From assembly GCF_003711205.1 (NCBI RefSeq), contig NZ_CP031013.1:2522501-2586500 (forward strand): a DNA stretch of 64,000 bases, given 5' to 3'. Source of the stretch: Polaromonas sp. SP1. GTDB taxonomy: Bacteria > Pseudomonadota > Gammaproteobacteria > Burkholderiales > Burkholderiaceae_C. Each line of letters begins with the position of its first letter. Positions within the stretch are counted from its first letter, which is position 1. The position numbers and the translations under genes are program-made. The notes under the pieces were generated by a model. The model was not told the origin of the DNA. It searched no databases and saw only the letters and a program-made list of their open reading frames with translations. Below, one piece after another: positions 1-8,583 of the stretch.

Positions 1-3000
1 CCGCCTGGCCGTTGGCGTCCAGCACGATGTTGGGGTTCCACAGCAGCAGGGTTTCGAGCAGCTCACGCGTGTTGCTGCGCCCGCCGCCGCCGCCGGCCGC
101 CACGGCCTTGCGGCCATAGTGCCTGCGGCCGATGATTTCCATCTGCGCGGTCGAAGTTTCCACACCCCATGACCGGCGCCGCAGCATGGCGTCCAGCAAA
201 TTCCAGCTGTCGTTGGGCATCAGCTCCAGCAGGGCCTGGTCCACGGCAGCCAGCGCCACTTCCGCATTGGCGGCAGGCTGGCCGTTGGGCAGCCTGGCGG
301 TGATGGTCACCTTGGCCTGGCCGCGCACGGCGTAGCTTTCTTTGTCGGCCTTCACGCTCACGTCGAGCTGGTGTGCCTTGGTGCCCACGCGGATTTCGGC
401 CAGGCCCAGGCGGAAGGCGGGTTTGCTCAAGTCCACCAGCGCGGTGGGCGCCACGTATTCGCGGCCTTCGTACCAGAAGGAGGTCCACCATTCACGCGGC
501 GCCTTGTAGCCCCAGGTGAAGAAGCTGTACCAGGGCACTTCACGCAGGCGGCCGCGCAGGGCCAGCACGCTGACATACACGTTCGGGCCCCAGCCTTCCT
601 TGATTTGCAGGTTGATGGTCGGGTCCTGGCCGTTGAGCTGCACCACCTGCGTTTCGATGATGCCTTCGCGTTCAATCGCCACCAGCGCGGTGGCAAAACG
701 GAAGGGCATGCGCACCTGGAACTTGGCCATCTCGCCGGGCTGGTAGCTCTTCTTTTCAGGCAGCACGTCCATGCGGTCATGGTCTTCACCGCCGAACCAG
801 AGCTCGCCCTGGCGCGTGACGTACACATTGCCGGCGGCCTGGATGGTGTTGCCGTCCTTGTCTTTGGCCGTCACGATCAGTTCGACCTCGCCCGGCTCGC
901 CGAGCTTGGTTTCGCACAGCAGCAGGCCGCGCGAGTCGCTCTTGCCGCTGCAGACGCTGCCGAGGTCTTTGGTCTCGGTCTTGTTGTCGTAGGTGTAGAA
1001 GCCGCCCACCATGCGCTTGCGGCTGGTGGTGGTGATGCGCGCCACGGCCTTCACCTCGAGCGATACGCCTGGGGCGATCTTGCCCGTCAGGTCCAGCGCC
1101 AGCGCCTGGAACTTGATCTTCTGGCTGCTCGACACCCAGCCTTCGGTCTTGATGCCGGCCACCACAGCGGCCGGCCAGACGGTCGAGACACTGCGGATGG
1201 TCTGTACCTCGCCGTTCGGGTCGGCGTAGGTGGCTTCCATCAGCAGCTCTTGCGGCTGCTTGTGTACGGGGATGTCGTTGATGGTGAGCTTGCCCGCGCC
1301 GTTGCGGTCCAGCGTCAGCGGCAGCTTGTCGGCGATGACGCGCTGGTCTTGCGAGGAAGTGGCCTCTTCATCGTCTGATCGGGCCGCCTGGTCGCGGTTG
1401 ATGCGCGGCGGATTGAAGTTGAATTCCTCGAAGTCGCTGTAGCTCAGGTTTTTGGCGCGCACCAGGGCCGACACGCGTACCGGCAGGTTGACGGCGCCGC
1501 CGCCCGAGACGTAGTTGATCTGCACGTCAGTGGGCACAGCCTGCACATTGACCAGGGCTTTTTTCTCGGACGGGCTGATGCGGCCTTCGAGCACCGGCAG
1601 GCGGAACTCTTCGACGCGGAACTGCCCGCTGGCAAAGCTGCGGTTGCGGCCGCCCCGGCCCTCATTGCCGCTGTCGCCGCCGCCTTTGAGCTGCACCTCA
1701 TACACGCCCAGCTTGGCCGCCGGCGGAATGGCAAAAGTGTTCTCGGCGCTTTGCCCGCCGGTGGCCGTCTTGCGCCAGGCGATGGGCTGGGTGTATTGCT
1801 GGCCGCTGCCCACGTGGGTGACGACGAAGGTGGCAGGTGCGACGTCCGGCAGGCCAAAGCCCTTGCTGGTCTCGGTGCGCAGCAGGTGTTTCATCGACAC
1901 GGTTTCGCCGGCGCGGAACAGTGTGCGGTCAAAAATCGTGTGGGCTACGGCGTCGGGCATGGCGTCGCGGCTGGTCGGCACATTAAAGCGCCAGGGCTCA
2001 ATGCCCTTGTGCCAGTCGCTCCAGGAGAAGGCCAGGTCTTCTACCCCGGCCACGGTGCTGCGTGCACTGACAAAGTAGGCGTTGCGGTAGTCCTCGCCCG
2101 AGCAGCGCGGCGGCTCTGACGACAGGCCGGCGAAGTTGGCAATGCCCTGTGCGTTGGTCACGGCCTTGGCCACCTCGGCGCCGCTGCAGCTGGAAACACG
2201 CACCGTGGCGCCCGCCACCGGCGTGCCTTTGTCCAGCGTGGTGACCCAGGCCAGCGAGTTCTCGCGGCCCAGCTTGAAGTGCACGCCGATGTTGGTGACC
2301 AGCGCCGAGGTGCGCACATACATGGTCCGGCTGTTGCCGTGGCGCTCATCGAGCAGCGAGCCGCCGAGTTTTTGTGAAGCGATTTCGACCACATGAAAGC
2401 CGGGCGCCAGCGGAATGCCGACAACCTCAAACGGCCGCGGGTCATTGCTCACCGGTTTGGGCAAGTCCAGCGTCTTCACGCCGGGCTGGCCGCCCAGCAG
2501 CGACACCATGCGCGACTGCACATAGTCCTTGTCCTGGTCCAGCGGCTTTGGCAAGGGGCCTTTCACGTCGGCTGCGGCCGCCTTACGGGAGACCTGGTAC
2601 TCGTCATAACGCTGCACCTTGCGGAACCAGGCAATGATGTCGGCGTCGGTGCGGGGCTGCAGGTCGCTGACCTTGCCGGCCGGGGCGGCGCCGGGCAAAC
2701 CAGGTGTAAGGCCCTTGATCGGCAATTGGGCTTCCACATTGCGCAGGGTGACGGGCAGCAGGGCCGGGTCGCCCGGCTTGGTGTTGGGCTCGGCATAGCG
2801 CTCAACGATGCCGAAGGGCGAGGCAGCGAACTTGGCCAGCGGCGGCATCGCGCCCGTGGCCACCTTCAGCGGAAAGTTCTCGGCGTTGCGCAGCGTGCGG
2901 CCCGAGGCATCCTTGAAGTCCCTGGGCAGCTCGATCGTGAATTGGGCTTGTTCGGGGAAGATGGGTTTGAAGGTCACACCGGTGACCACGTTGTCGCCGT

Positions 3001-3907
3001 CGGCGCTGCCTTCTTCAAACGTTGGTTTGAGCGTGTCTTTGTCACCCTTGAGGCGGATCGCCTCGGCCACCTTGCGCGGCACGGGCGCGTTGAAGTTCAG
3101 GCTCATGGGGCGCATCGGCAGGCAGGCGGCCTGGGCGTTTTCACGTTCGCAGTTAAAGCTGGCAGAGAACGGCTCGCGCACCTGGAAGTTGTAGCGCTTC
3201 TCGACCGAATTGGCGATGCCGCTGGGCGTGGCCACGCCCTTGCCGTACACCAGTTGCACCTTGGCTGCGGACGTCAGGCGGCGGTTGCAGGTCAGCGTGA
3301 CATAACGCAGCGGGTCTTTGGCTGCGGCCTTGTCCAGGTTTTGGGACTTGAGCAGCTCGTCACGCTCCTTGCCCTCAATCAGCTTGACGGGCACGCGCTC
3401 GCCCAGGCCTTCGACATTGCACCAGACGTTTTCGCGGATGCTTTGCGCCGTGGCCGCGCCGTTGAGCTGCAGCAGGAAATACTGATCTTCGTCAATGCGC
3501 TGGTAGCTGCCCGGGCGCACGTTCTGGACAAAGGGGCCGCCGGTGTTGAACTTGTAGCTGGCCTTGCCGCTGACGGGCTGGCTTTTGGGCGACTGGAAGG
3601 TGCTGACCACATTGACCGTGCAGCTCACGCCGGGCGGCAGGTCGTTTTCAAATTCAAAAGCCCATTCGCGCTCGCTGATCCAGCGGCCCGAACCCTTGGT
3701 GGCTTGCGCGTCGCTGCAACTCAGCGAGAGTGGGGCGGGCGCTTTGGGGTCGCCGAAATTGACGGCACCCTCATCGAACTTGGCCACCAGCTGCCGCACA
3801 CGGGCGATTTCGCCCTGCGGCGAGAGACTGATGATTTGCAGTGCATGGGCGTGCAGCGAGACCGCCGCGATCAGTGCCAGAGCGGCTTTTTTCATGTTGT
3901 GGCTCAC
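1..3907 (-). CDS. Alpha-2-macroglobulin family protein (YfaS/YfhM type), 3' end outside window
   Basis: Bacterial alpha-2-macroglobulins are very large periplasmic proteins thought to trap attacking proteases and protect the envelope. The frame is open from its start to the window edge (about 1300 residues), so the C-terminal part is missing. It begins with a type I signal peptide (KKAALALIAAVSLHAHA) with no lipobox cysteine. A macroglobulin MG2-type stretch (FRAGETVSMKHLLRTET) lies near residue 670, a run of five glycines near 1270, and the window edge falls at LLWNPNIVLDANGQA, the hallmark opening of the A2M domain. The thioester domain, if present, lies outside, so its CxEQ motif cannot be judged. 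GTG at 3907 is preferred because AAGGAG sits 8 bases before it; ATG at 3895 is the alternative. The usual partner pbpC is not in view. Confidence 0.93.
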   Translation of the reverse strand, partial: MSHNMKKAALALIAAVSLHAHALQIISLSPQGEIARVRQLVAKFDEGAVNFGDPKAPAPLSLSCSDAQATKGSGRWISEREWAFEFENDLPPGVSCTVNVVSTFQSPKSQPVSGKASYKFNTGGPFVQNVRPGSYQRIDEDQYFLLQLNGAATAQSIRENVWCNVEGLGERVPVKLIEGKERDELLKSQNLDKAAAKDPLRYVTLTCNRRLTSAAKVQLVYGKGVATPSGIANSVEKRYNFQVREPFSASFNCERENAQAACLPMRPMSLNFNAPVPRKVAEAIRLKGDKDTLKPTFEEGSADGDNVVTGVTFKPIFPEQAQFTIELPRDFKDASGRTLRNAENFPLKVATGAMPPLAKFAASPFGIVERYAEPNTKPGDPALLPVTLRNVEAQLPIKGLTPGLPGAAPAGKVSDLQPRTDADIIAWFRKVQRYDEYQVSRKAAAADVKGPLPKPLDQDKDYVQSRMVSLLGGQPGVKTLDLPKPVSNDPRPFEVVGIPLAPGFHVVEIASQKLGGSLLDERHGNSRTMYVRTSALVTNIGVHFKLGRENSLAWVTTLDKGTPVAGATVRVSSCSGAEVAKAVTNAQGIANFAGLSSEPPRCSGEDYRNAYFVSARSTVAGVEDLAFSWSDWHKGIEPWRFNVPTSRDAMPDAVAHTIFDRTLFRAGETVSMKHLLRTETSKGFGLPDVAPATFVVTHVGSGQQYTQPIAWRKTATGGQSAENTFAIPPAAKLGVYEVQLKGGGDSGNEGRGGRNRSFASGQFRVEEFRLPVLEGRISPSEKKALVNVQAVPTDVQINYVSGGGAVNLPVRVSALVRAKNLSYSDFEEFNFNPPRINRDQAARSDDEEATSSQDQRVIADKLPLTLDRNGAGKLTINDIPVHKQPQELLMEATYADPNGEVQTIRSVSTVWPAAVVAGIKTEGWVSSSQKIKFQALALDLTGKIAPGVSLEVKAVARITTTSRKRMVGGFYTYDNKTETKDLGSVCSGKSDSRGLLLCETKLGEPGEVELIVTAKDKDGNTIQAAGNVYVTRQGELWFGGEDHDRMDVLPEKKSYQPGEMAKFQVRMPFRFATALVAIEREGIIETQVVQLNGQDPTINLQIKEGWGPNVYVSVLALRGRLREVPWYSFFTWGYKAPREWWTSFWYEGREYVAPTALVDLSKPAFRLGLAEIRVGTKAHQLDVSVKADKESYAVRGQAKVTITARLPNGQPAANAEVALAAVDQALLELMPNDSWNLLDAMLRRRSWGVETSTAQMEIIGRRHYGRKAVAAGGGGGRSNTRELLETLLLWNPNIVLDANGQA

Positions 3908-4103
3908 GTTTCCTTCTCCTTGGGAAGGGCAAGGGTAGCCGATTTATATGTAACAAAATAGCTGCGACCCGGGGAAAAATCTCCCAACCAAGGGCCTGGG
4001 GCTTTAGTTGACGGCCGAATGGTTTTCCGGCTTTCATTTCATTGATTACGATGCCCTTGCCGTTTGGCTCAAACATCAGGCTCTCAAGGCCGTGGAGTGA
4101 TTC

Positions 4104-4679
4104 ATGAAAATCGTCAAGGCGAGCCTTTTGCTGCTGCTTGCTGTCCTCAACTTCGCCTGCTCACCCGGCAAGCCGACCTTGGTCACCTATGAAAAAAGCG
4201 GAGTTTCGTTCGCGCATCTTTCAAACTGGAAGGTCACGAGCGATACCACCAGCCAGGAAGGCACCGGATTTCGGACTATCGACCTGGAAGGCCCGCATTC
4301 GGCGCTTGTGTCGGTCTTGCTTTTGCCGGCATCCACCGGCTTGACACTCGACGCTTTTGCGGCCTCGATAGAACGTGAACGCGCCAGCGCCGTCAAGGAA
4401 AGCCTGTCTGTTGGTTCTTTCAGTGCGGCCAAGGTCAGCCCCGGGTCGTCACAGGCGATCACTGGTGAGGTGGGAGGGCAGAACCAGAATGGCATACAGC
4501 AGAAGTTCAGCGTCCACTTGCTGGGCCAGGAGGTCCCGCACGAGGCCAGGTTCTTTCTGGTGTCAGATCAACACAAAAAGGCGTTCATCCTGGCGCAGGT
4601 GGCTAGTGAGCATGTCAACCAGGTGGCGCCGGATTTCTCTGCCGTGCTCAGTTCGTTTCGACTTGCGAACCCAGGATGA
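4104..4679 (+). CDS. Putative lipoprotein of unknown function
   Basis: A 191-residue exported protein. The N-terminus is a lysine followed by a leucine-rich core and LNFAC-SPG, which reads as a lipoprotein signal although Asn at position -3 is unusual, so lipidation at Cys19 is probable rather than certain. The remainder (YEKSGVSFAHLSNWKV near the start of the mature part, then a strand/helix pattern with a Phe/Ser-rich end) resembles in layout the PsbP/DcrB-like fold, but I do not recognise a named family. It is divergent from the macroglobulin gene, with about 200 bp between them, and has GTGGAGTG shortly before the ATG as a plausible ribosome site. Confidence 0.75.
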   Translation: MKIVKASLLLLLAVLNFACSPGKPTLVTYEKSGVSFAHLSNWKVTSDTTSQEGTGFRTIDLEGPHSALVSVLLLPASTGLTLDAFAASIERERASAVKESLSVGSFSAAKVSPGSSQAITGEVGGQNQNGIQQKFSVHLLGQEVPHEARFFLVSDQHKKAFILAQVASEHVNQVAPDFSAVLSSFRLANPG

Positions 4680-4689
4680 GCGCTTGTTC

Positions 4690-4920
4690 GTCAACCTGCC
4701 GCCACTTGTTCAGTGCGGCGCGTGCAGGGCTCTGCAGGTCGGTCGCTACCGCGGCGAAGCGAATGGGAAACTGCTCGATGGATACGTCGCCCGTCAAATT
4801 TGAGCAAATTCTGAAATAGATCGAGGCAGTACTTTTTGCTTCAACTCGCGGAGTGCCGGGCATTCCCGCCGCAATGCGTCCACCGGCGATCAGGACCGAC
4901 TGGCCTGGCGCATCTGCCTC
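4690..4920 (-). pseudogene. Possible remnant of a patatin-like phospholipase gene
   Basis: The minus strand keeps an open frame here containing VSIEQFPIRFAAVATDLQS. The run FAAVATDL preceded by an IEQ/IE-L-PI pattern is typical of bacterial patatin-like (RssA-type) hydrolases. The expected continuation (glycine-rich strand, small-residue helix, Asp-Gly of the catalytic dyad) and the N-terminal GXSXG nucleophile motif are absent, there is no plausible start codon with a ribosome site, and the frame runs into the end of the lipoprotein gene on the other strand. I read this as a decayed gene fragment, at low confidence. The rest of 4680-5182 shows no other gene or structured element I can support. 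Confidence 0.25.
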
Positions 4921-5182
4921 TTGCAGCGCATATGCAGCGATGTCATTTCTCCCGGGGCCAGGCAGCCCACGCTGTGTGCGCTCTCATGACCGCTGAGCGT
5001 TGAAGCCGCTAACTTTCTTCTACATACGCAATCGATACACCGCTTCACGCGCCCGCCCGACTGTGTCCCAGCGAACAGACCCGAGGCCACAACTCACCTA
5101 CAACCAACGCGGGTGGATCACGGGCCAGGGCCGCCGGTCCAACGGATCGACTCAACCTGCTCGTTGTCACAAGGCTTTGGTC

Positions 5183-5632
5183 ATGACCCAAATTGCTCCC
5201 CATAGATCACACAAGATCAACCTATTGGCGCATACAGCCTTGGCTTTGCTGGACTCAGCCGACCCCATCCAGCGGCCGCTGAATCCGATTTCTGAAGCCA
5301 GCAGGGCCGCACTGAGGGTTCTGGAAATCGTGGCCTGGGAGCAAGAGCACAGGCCGCACCATGACAATCCCCTGGAAGTGGAAATTGAAGACTGGGACGT
5401 CTTGTTCTGCGCGGTGAAGTACCGCTTGCTCGTTGCCATAGACGCACAGCTGTCCACACCCACAGCCCGGGCGCCAGATGCCGCAGAACGCACAAAGGCC
5501 ATCGTTCGGGAATGCGTCGCGGCACTTCAGCAGCTTCACCGGGCGCTGACTCTGGAGCGGCCGGAGTCCTGCCGGATCCCACTGGCCGGCCTGGGCACGC
5601 ACGTGACACTGCGGGCGCCTGGCTACGACTGA
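5183..5632 (+). CDS. Hypothetical protein
   Basis: A 149-residue protein starting MTQIAPHRSHKINLLAHTAL. I do not recognise a family. It is predicted to be soluble and mostly helical, with an acidic central stretch (LEVEIEDWDVLFCAVKYRLL) and a second helix-rich part (RTKAIVRECVAALQQLHRAL); there is no signal peptide or membrane segment. The open frame extends upstream to a TTG at 5000, but that extension is arginine-rich and low in coding character, so the ATG at 5183 is preferred. It is an isolated gene, convergent with the membrane-protein gene that ends at 5673. Confidence 0.5.
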   Translation: MTQIAPHRSHKINLLAHTALALLDSADPIQRPLNPISEASRAALRVLEIVAWEQEHRPHHDNPLEVEIEDWDVLFCAVKYRLLVAIDAQLSTPTARAPDAAERTKAIVRECVAALQQLHRALTLERPESCRIPLAGLGTHVTLRAPGYD

Positions 5633-5672
5633 CGGCCGTATAACGTCATGCTGGTGAGCATTGTTGAGAGCT

Positions 5673-6233
5673 CTATTGCTTCATGCCAAAACGGCCGCAG
5701 GCTTTCAAGCCACGGCAAACTCCGCTGGCGATGAGGCCGGTGACAAAGAGCATTGCCGCCGTGTGAACGCCTAGCGCTGCGATTGCAGTTGCCAACGGTG
5801 CCGATCCAGTTATTTCCAGAGCTGATCCATCCCCCGCGCAAAGCGGAACCAGCGCCGGCACCAGCATCAGGCCCGCACCATGCGCGGTGGACATCATGAA
5901 AGACCATAGCGCCAGGCCGGCGTGCCCTGCAGGTACGCGCACCGCATGGGGCAGGCGACCAGACAGGTGAGCGATGACGGCAACGGCAAACAGCCCACCT
6001 GCCAGCGCCTGCAGCCATGTGCGGTCCATGGCCAGGCCCAACGTCACCGCACCGGCCACCAGCGCGACCGATGCAAGATGCCCCACGGCGATAGGCAGCA
6101 AAGCTCGCATCGCCTGTGCCCTGTCACCCGAGCGTACGCCCCAGGCGGTGGCCCAGATCCAGCCGGTGGCAGGGTTCAACCCGTGAAGGGCGCCCAGCCC
6201 TGCCACCACCAGCCATGGCCAAAGGTCCGACAT
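5673..6233 (-). CDS. Polytopic inner-membrane protein of unknown function
   Basis: A 186-residue protein with about five or six hydrophobic segments (for example PWLVVAGLGALHGLNP at the start, ALLPIAVGHLASVALVAGAV, LFAVAVIAHL). The early motif GALHGLNPATGW with a conserved-looking His-Gly-Leu-Asn-Pro, followed by a GVRSGDRAQAMRALLPIAVGH-type loop, recalls the NicO/RcnA and TauE-type small transporters, which place histidine and proline in the first helix, but the match is too loose to assign a substrate. It is the last gene of a leftward run gst - DUF899 - this gene with gaps of 35 and 22 bases, so co-transcription is likely. Confidence 0.72.
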   Translation of the reverse strand: MSDLWPWLVVAGLGALHGLNPATGWIWATAWGVRSGDRAQAMRALLPIAVGHLASVALVAGAVTLGLAMDRTWLQALAGGLFAVAVIAHLSGRLPHAVRVPAGHAGLALWSFMMSTAHGAGLMLVPALVPLCAGDGSALEITGSAPLATAIAALGVHTAAMLFVTGLIASGVCRGLKACGRFGMKQ

Positions 6234-6255
6234 GATGTTCGTCTGCTCAGGCCGG

Positions 6256-7062
6256 TCAGGCCTTGTCGCTGCAGCACGAGTGGGCTGAAGGGGCGGAGTG
6301 GGCGACAGGCGCGGGGGTGAATACCGCCTGGGTCTCGTAGCGGTCGTGGTGGCGCATCCACTCCATCTTGTAGAACACGTCGCGCTCGTCGCGGCCTTTG
6401 GGTGCGAGGTCGAGCATGTGGTACGTGCCGATCATCACCTCCACGCCGCGCCCGTAGGTGGAGTAGGTGTGAAAGACCTGGCCTGCGCTGTCTTTGTAGA
6501 ACAGGCTGATGCCGGGCGCCTCGTCGGCCGGGAACTGCTGCAGGGTGTAGTTGTAGGGAACATCGCCCCTGGCGCGTTCTTCCGGCGTAAAGCTGACGTG
6601 GAAGTCGTAGTTGAAATCGTTGGCGTTGGATGACACCCACTTGAACTGCCAGCCCATGCGCTGGCGGAAGTGTTCTATCTCCGGCAGTGTGGCGCGTGAA
6701 ACGGCGACGAATGTGATGTCGCGATGCTCCAGGTGAATCTTCATGCCGTCGGTGTGGTCGGCCATGAAGGAGCAACTCGGGCAACCCTGTTCCCAGCCGG
6801 GGCCAAACATGAAGTGCTGCACCATCAGCTGGCGGCGGCCTTCAAACAAATCGGCCAGCGAGCGCTTGCCTTCGGGGGTGTCGAACACATAGTTCTTGTC
6901 AACATGAACCCAGGGCAGGGCGCGGCGCTGGCGGGCGATCTGGTCGCGCAGGCGTGTCAGTTCTTTCTCCTGCGCCAGCAGCGTCTTGCGCTCGGCCAGC
7001 CATGTGTCTCTGGGTACGACGGGGTGGTTCAGGGTGGATGCTTCGGTCATGGTGGTGGTCAT
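6256..7062 (-). CDS. DUF899 family thioredoxin-fold protein
   Basis: A 268-residue cytoplasmic protein of the DUF899 family. The family has a thioredoxin-like fold of unknown reaction. Diagnostic pieces visible here: the N-terminal helix ERKTLLAQEKELTRLRDQIA, then LPWVHVDKNYVF, the LMVQHFMFGPGWEQGCPSC stretch with its Cys-x-x-Cys pair where thioredoxins carry the active site, and the C-terminal VEVMIGTYHMLDLAPKGRDE. The tail ends in Cys-Cys plus a few charged residues. It lies between a glutathione S-transferase gene and a membrane-protein gene in one apparent operon, which suggests a thiol or detoxification theme, but that is inference. Confidence 0.9.
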   Translation of the reverse strand: MTTTMTEASTLNHPVVPRDTWLAERKTLLAQEKELTRLRDQIARQRRALPWVHVDKNYVFDTPEGKRSLADLFEGRRQLMVQHFMFGPGWEQGCPSCSFMADHTDGMKIHLEHRDITFVAVSRATLPEIEHFRQRMGWQFKWVSSNANDFNYDFHVSFTPEERARGDVPYNYTLQQFPADEAPGISLFYKDSAGQVFHTYSTYGRGVEVMIGTYHMLDLAPKGRDERDVFYKMEWMRHHDRYETQAVFTPAPVAHSAPSAHSCCSDKA

Positions 7063-7097
7063 GGTGTTCTCCTGGGTGGGTGACGGAAAGTTTTTGC

Positions 7098-7709
7098 TCA
7101 GGCGCTTGCAGGCTGTTCGCGGCGCAGCGCCGCCTGCACGGCCGGCCGTGCAGCGATGCGCGCCTGGAAGGCCAGCAGCCTGGGGAAGGCCGACAGGTCG
7201 AGCTTGACGAACTCGGCCCAGCGCGTGACCACAAACAGGTAGGCGTCGGCCACTGTGAAGCGGTCGCCCAGCAAAAATGGTGTGCGGCCCAGAGCGGCTT
7301 CTATCAGGCCGTAGTGTTTGTGCAGGTAGGCCATGCGGGCGCTGCGAACCTCGTCGCTGCAGGCCGGGTTGAAGAGCGGCATGTAACTTTGGTGCAGCTC
7401 TGAATTGATGTAGCCCAGCATCTCCTGCAGGCGGTAGCGCGCCATGCTGCCGTTGGCGGGCGCCAGCTGTGCGTCAGGTTTCAGGTCAGCGAGGTATTGG
7501 AGGACGGCAGGACCCTCCGTCAGCACAGTGCCGTCGTCCAGTCTGAGCGCGGGAACCAGTCCCTTGGGGTTGATGGCGAAATAGTCCTCCCCGTGTTCGG
7601 TGCGTTTGGTGGGCACATCGAGTTTTACGAGTTCAATGGACAAGCCCAGCTCATGGGCGGCAATGTGCGATGCCAGCGAGCAGGCGGACGGACTGTAATA
7701 AAGCTTCAT
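7098..7709 (-). CDS. Glutathione S-transferase family protein
   Basis: A 203-residue GST of the bacterial beta-like type. The N-terminal thioredoxin-like domain starts MKLYYSPSACSLASHIAAHE, with Ser/Cys at the usual catalytic end of helix 1 and the NPKGLVPAL strand plus LTEGPAVLQYLAD that bind glutathione's gamma-glutamyl part; the C-terminal all-helical domain includes LLGDRFTVADAYLFVV. ATG at 7709 is chosen because AAGGAG lies just upstream; a longer in-frame start at 7772 would add 21 charged residues before the conserved strand. It is the first gene of a leftward operon with DUF899 and a membrane protein. Confidence 0.92.
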   Translation of the reverse strand: MKLYYSPSACSLASHIAAHELGLSIELVKLDVPTKRTEHGEDYFAINPKGLVPALRLDDGTVLTEGPAVLQYLADLKPDAQLAPANGSMARYRLQEMLGYINSELHQSYMPLFNPACSDEVRSARMAYLHKHYGLIEAALGRTPFLLGDRFTVADAYLFVVTRWAEFVKLDLSAFPRLLAFQARIAARPAVQAALRREQPASA

Positions 7710-7871
7710 GGTTTTCTCCTTGGTTCGATGGTCTTTTGGGCGATTTGCCTGGGTTTGTCTTGCGAGAGTCAAAGCGCTGCCCGACCTGTGCTGGAAACAG
7801 GCGCGCTCGTTAACGGTCCTATGACCGAATGGGGTGGTCAGCGCAAGGGCGTCATGCCTTGCGCGCGAGGG

Positions 7872-8540
7872 TTAGCTGGCCTTGGGACGCCGCACGGCGC
7901 GGACTTTGCCGCTCTTGCCGCCGCCTGCATAAAAGAGGTCCGCGCCGTCGGACTCCAGCCCGCTGACGCCGGCGCCTTGCGGCATTTCGAGCCGCTCGAT
8001 CACGGCGCCGTTCTTCGGGTCGATGCGCCGGATTTCGCTCTGGTCGCCCTCCCAGGTGCCGTGCCACAGCTCGCCATCCACCCAGGTCACACCGGTGACG
8101 AAACGGTTGGATTCAATCGTGCGCTGGATGGCGCCTGTCTTGGGGTCGACCTGGTGAATCCGGCGGTCGCGGTACTGGCCTACCCACAGGCTGCCTTCGG
8201 CCCAGGTCAGGCCCGAGTCGCTGCCGCTGCCGGGCGCCGGGATGGACGCCACGACCTTGCCGGTGGCGGGGTCGATTTTGTCGATGCGTGTCTCGGCGAT
8301 CTGGTAGAGGTGCTTGCCGTCAAAGGCGGTGCCGGCGTCGCAGGCGCGCTCCAGTGTGCGCGTTTGTTCGCCGCTGGCGGGATCAAAGGCAATCAGTTTG
8401 GCGCCGGTGGCCGCCCAGACGCGCTGGCCGTCGTGGGTCACGCCAGCGATGTCGTCAACGCCGGGGAAGCTGTATTCGCGCACGATCTCGGCAGGGCGTG
8501 CCTTGGGCTCGGAGGTTTTCTTGAGGACCTTGCTTGTCAT
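7872..8540 (-). CDS. Beta-propeller (YncE/glutamine-cyclotransferase-like) protein
   Basis: A 222-residue protein made of repeated blade-like units: segments such as IDKIDPATGKVVASI, IHQVDPKTGAIQRTI and IRRIDPKNGAVIERL recur at about 45-residue spacing, each following a Trp/Gly turn (EGSLWVGQY, DGELWHGTW). This is the pattern of YncE, Vgb-lyase and SMP-30-like propellers. No signal peptide is seen, so it should be cytoplasmic, and no catalytic residues can be named. ATG at 8540 has a modest ribosome site (GGAGCAGC). It lies 43 bases downstream of the TPR/winged-helix regulator gene in the same direction and is probably co-transcribed with it. Confidence 0.8.
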   Translation of the reverse strand: MTSKVLKKTSEPKARPAEIVREYSFPGVDDIAGVTHDGQRVWAATGAKLIAFDPASGEQTRTLERACDAGTAFDGKHLYQIAETRIDKIDPATGKVVASIPAPGSGSDSGLTWAEGSLWVGQYRDRRIHQVDPKTGAIQRTIESNRFVTGVTWVDGELWHGTWEGDQSEIRRIDPKNGAVIERLEMPQGAGVSGLESDGADLFYAGGGKSGKVRAVRRPKAS

Positions 8541-8583
8541 TGCTGCTCCTGTTGCACCGTGAATCGATGCGATGGAGTCAACT

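Noticed and set aside
371..3961. Long plus-strand open frames (335 and 522 codons) opposite the alpha-2-macroglobulin gene
   Set aside because: The minus strand reads a continuous macroglobulin with signal peptide; the plus-strand frames have no recognisable domain.
3949..4010. Possible further copy of the ~60-bp repeat between the macroglobulin and lipoprotein genes
   Set aside because: Only the AACAAAATAGCTGC end and an AAGGGC..GGGGCTTT part match, with an insertion between; too degenerate to list as a feature.
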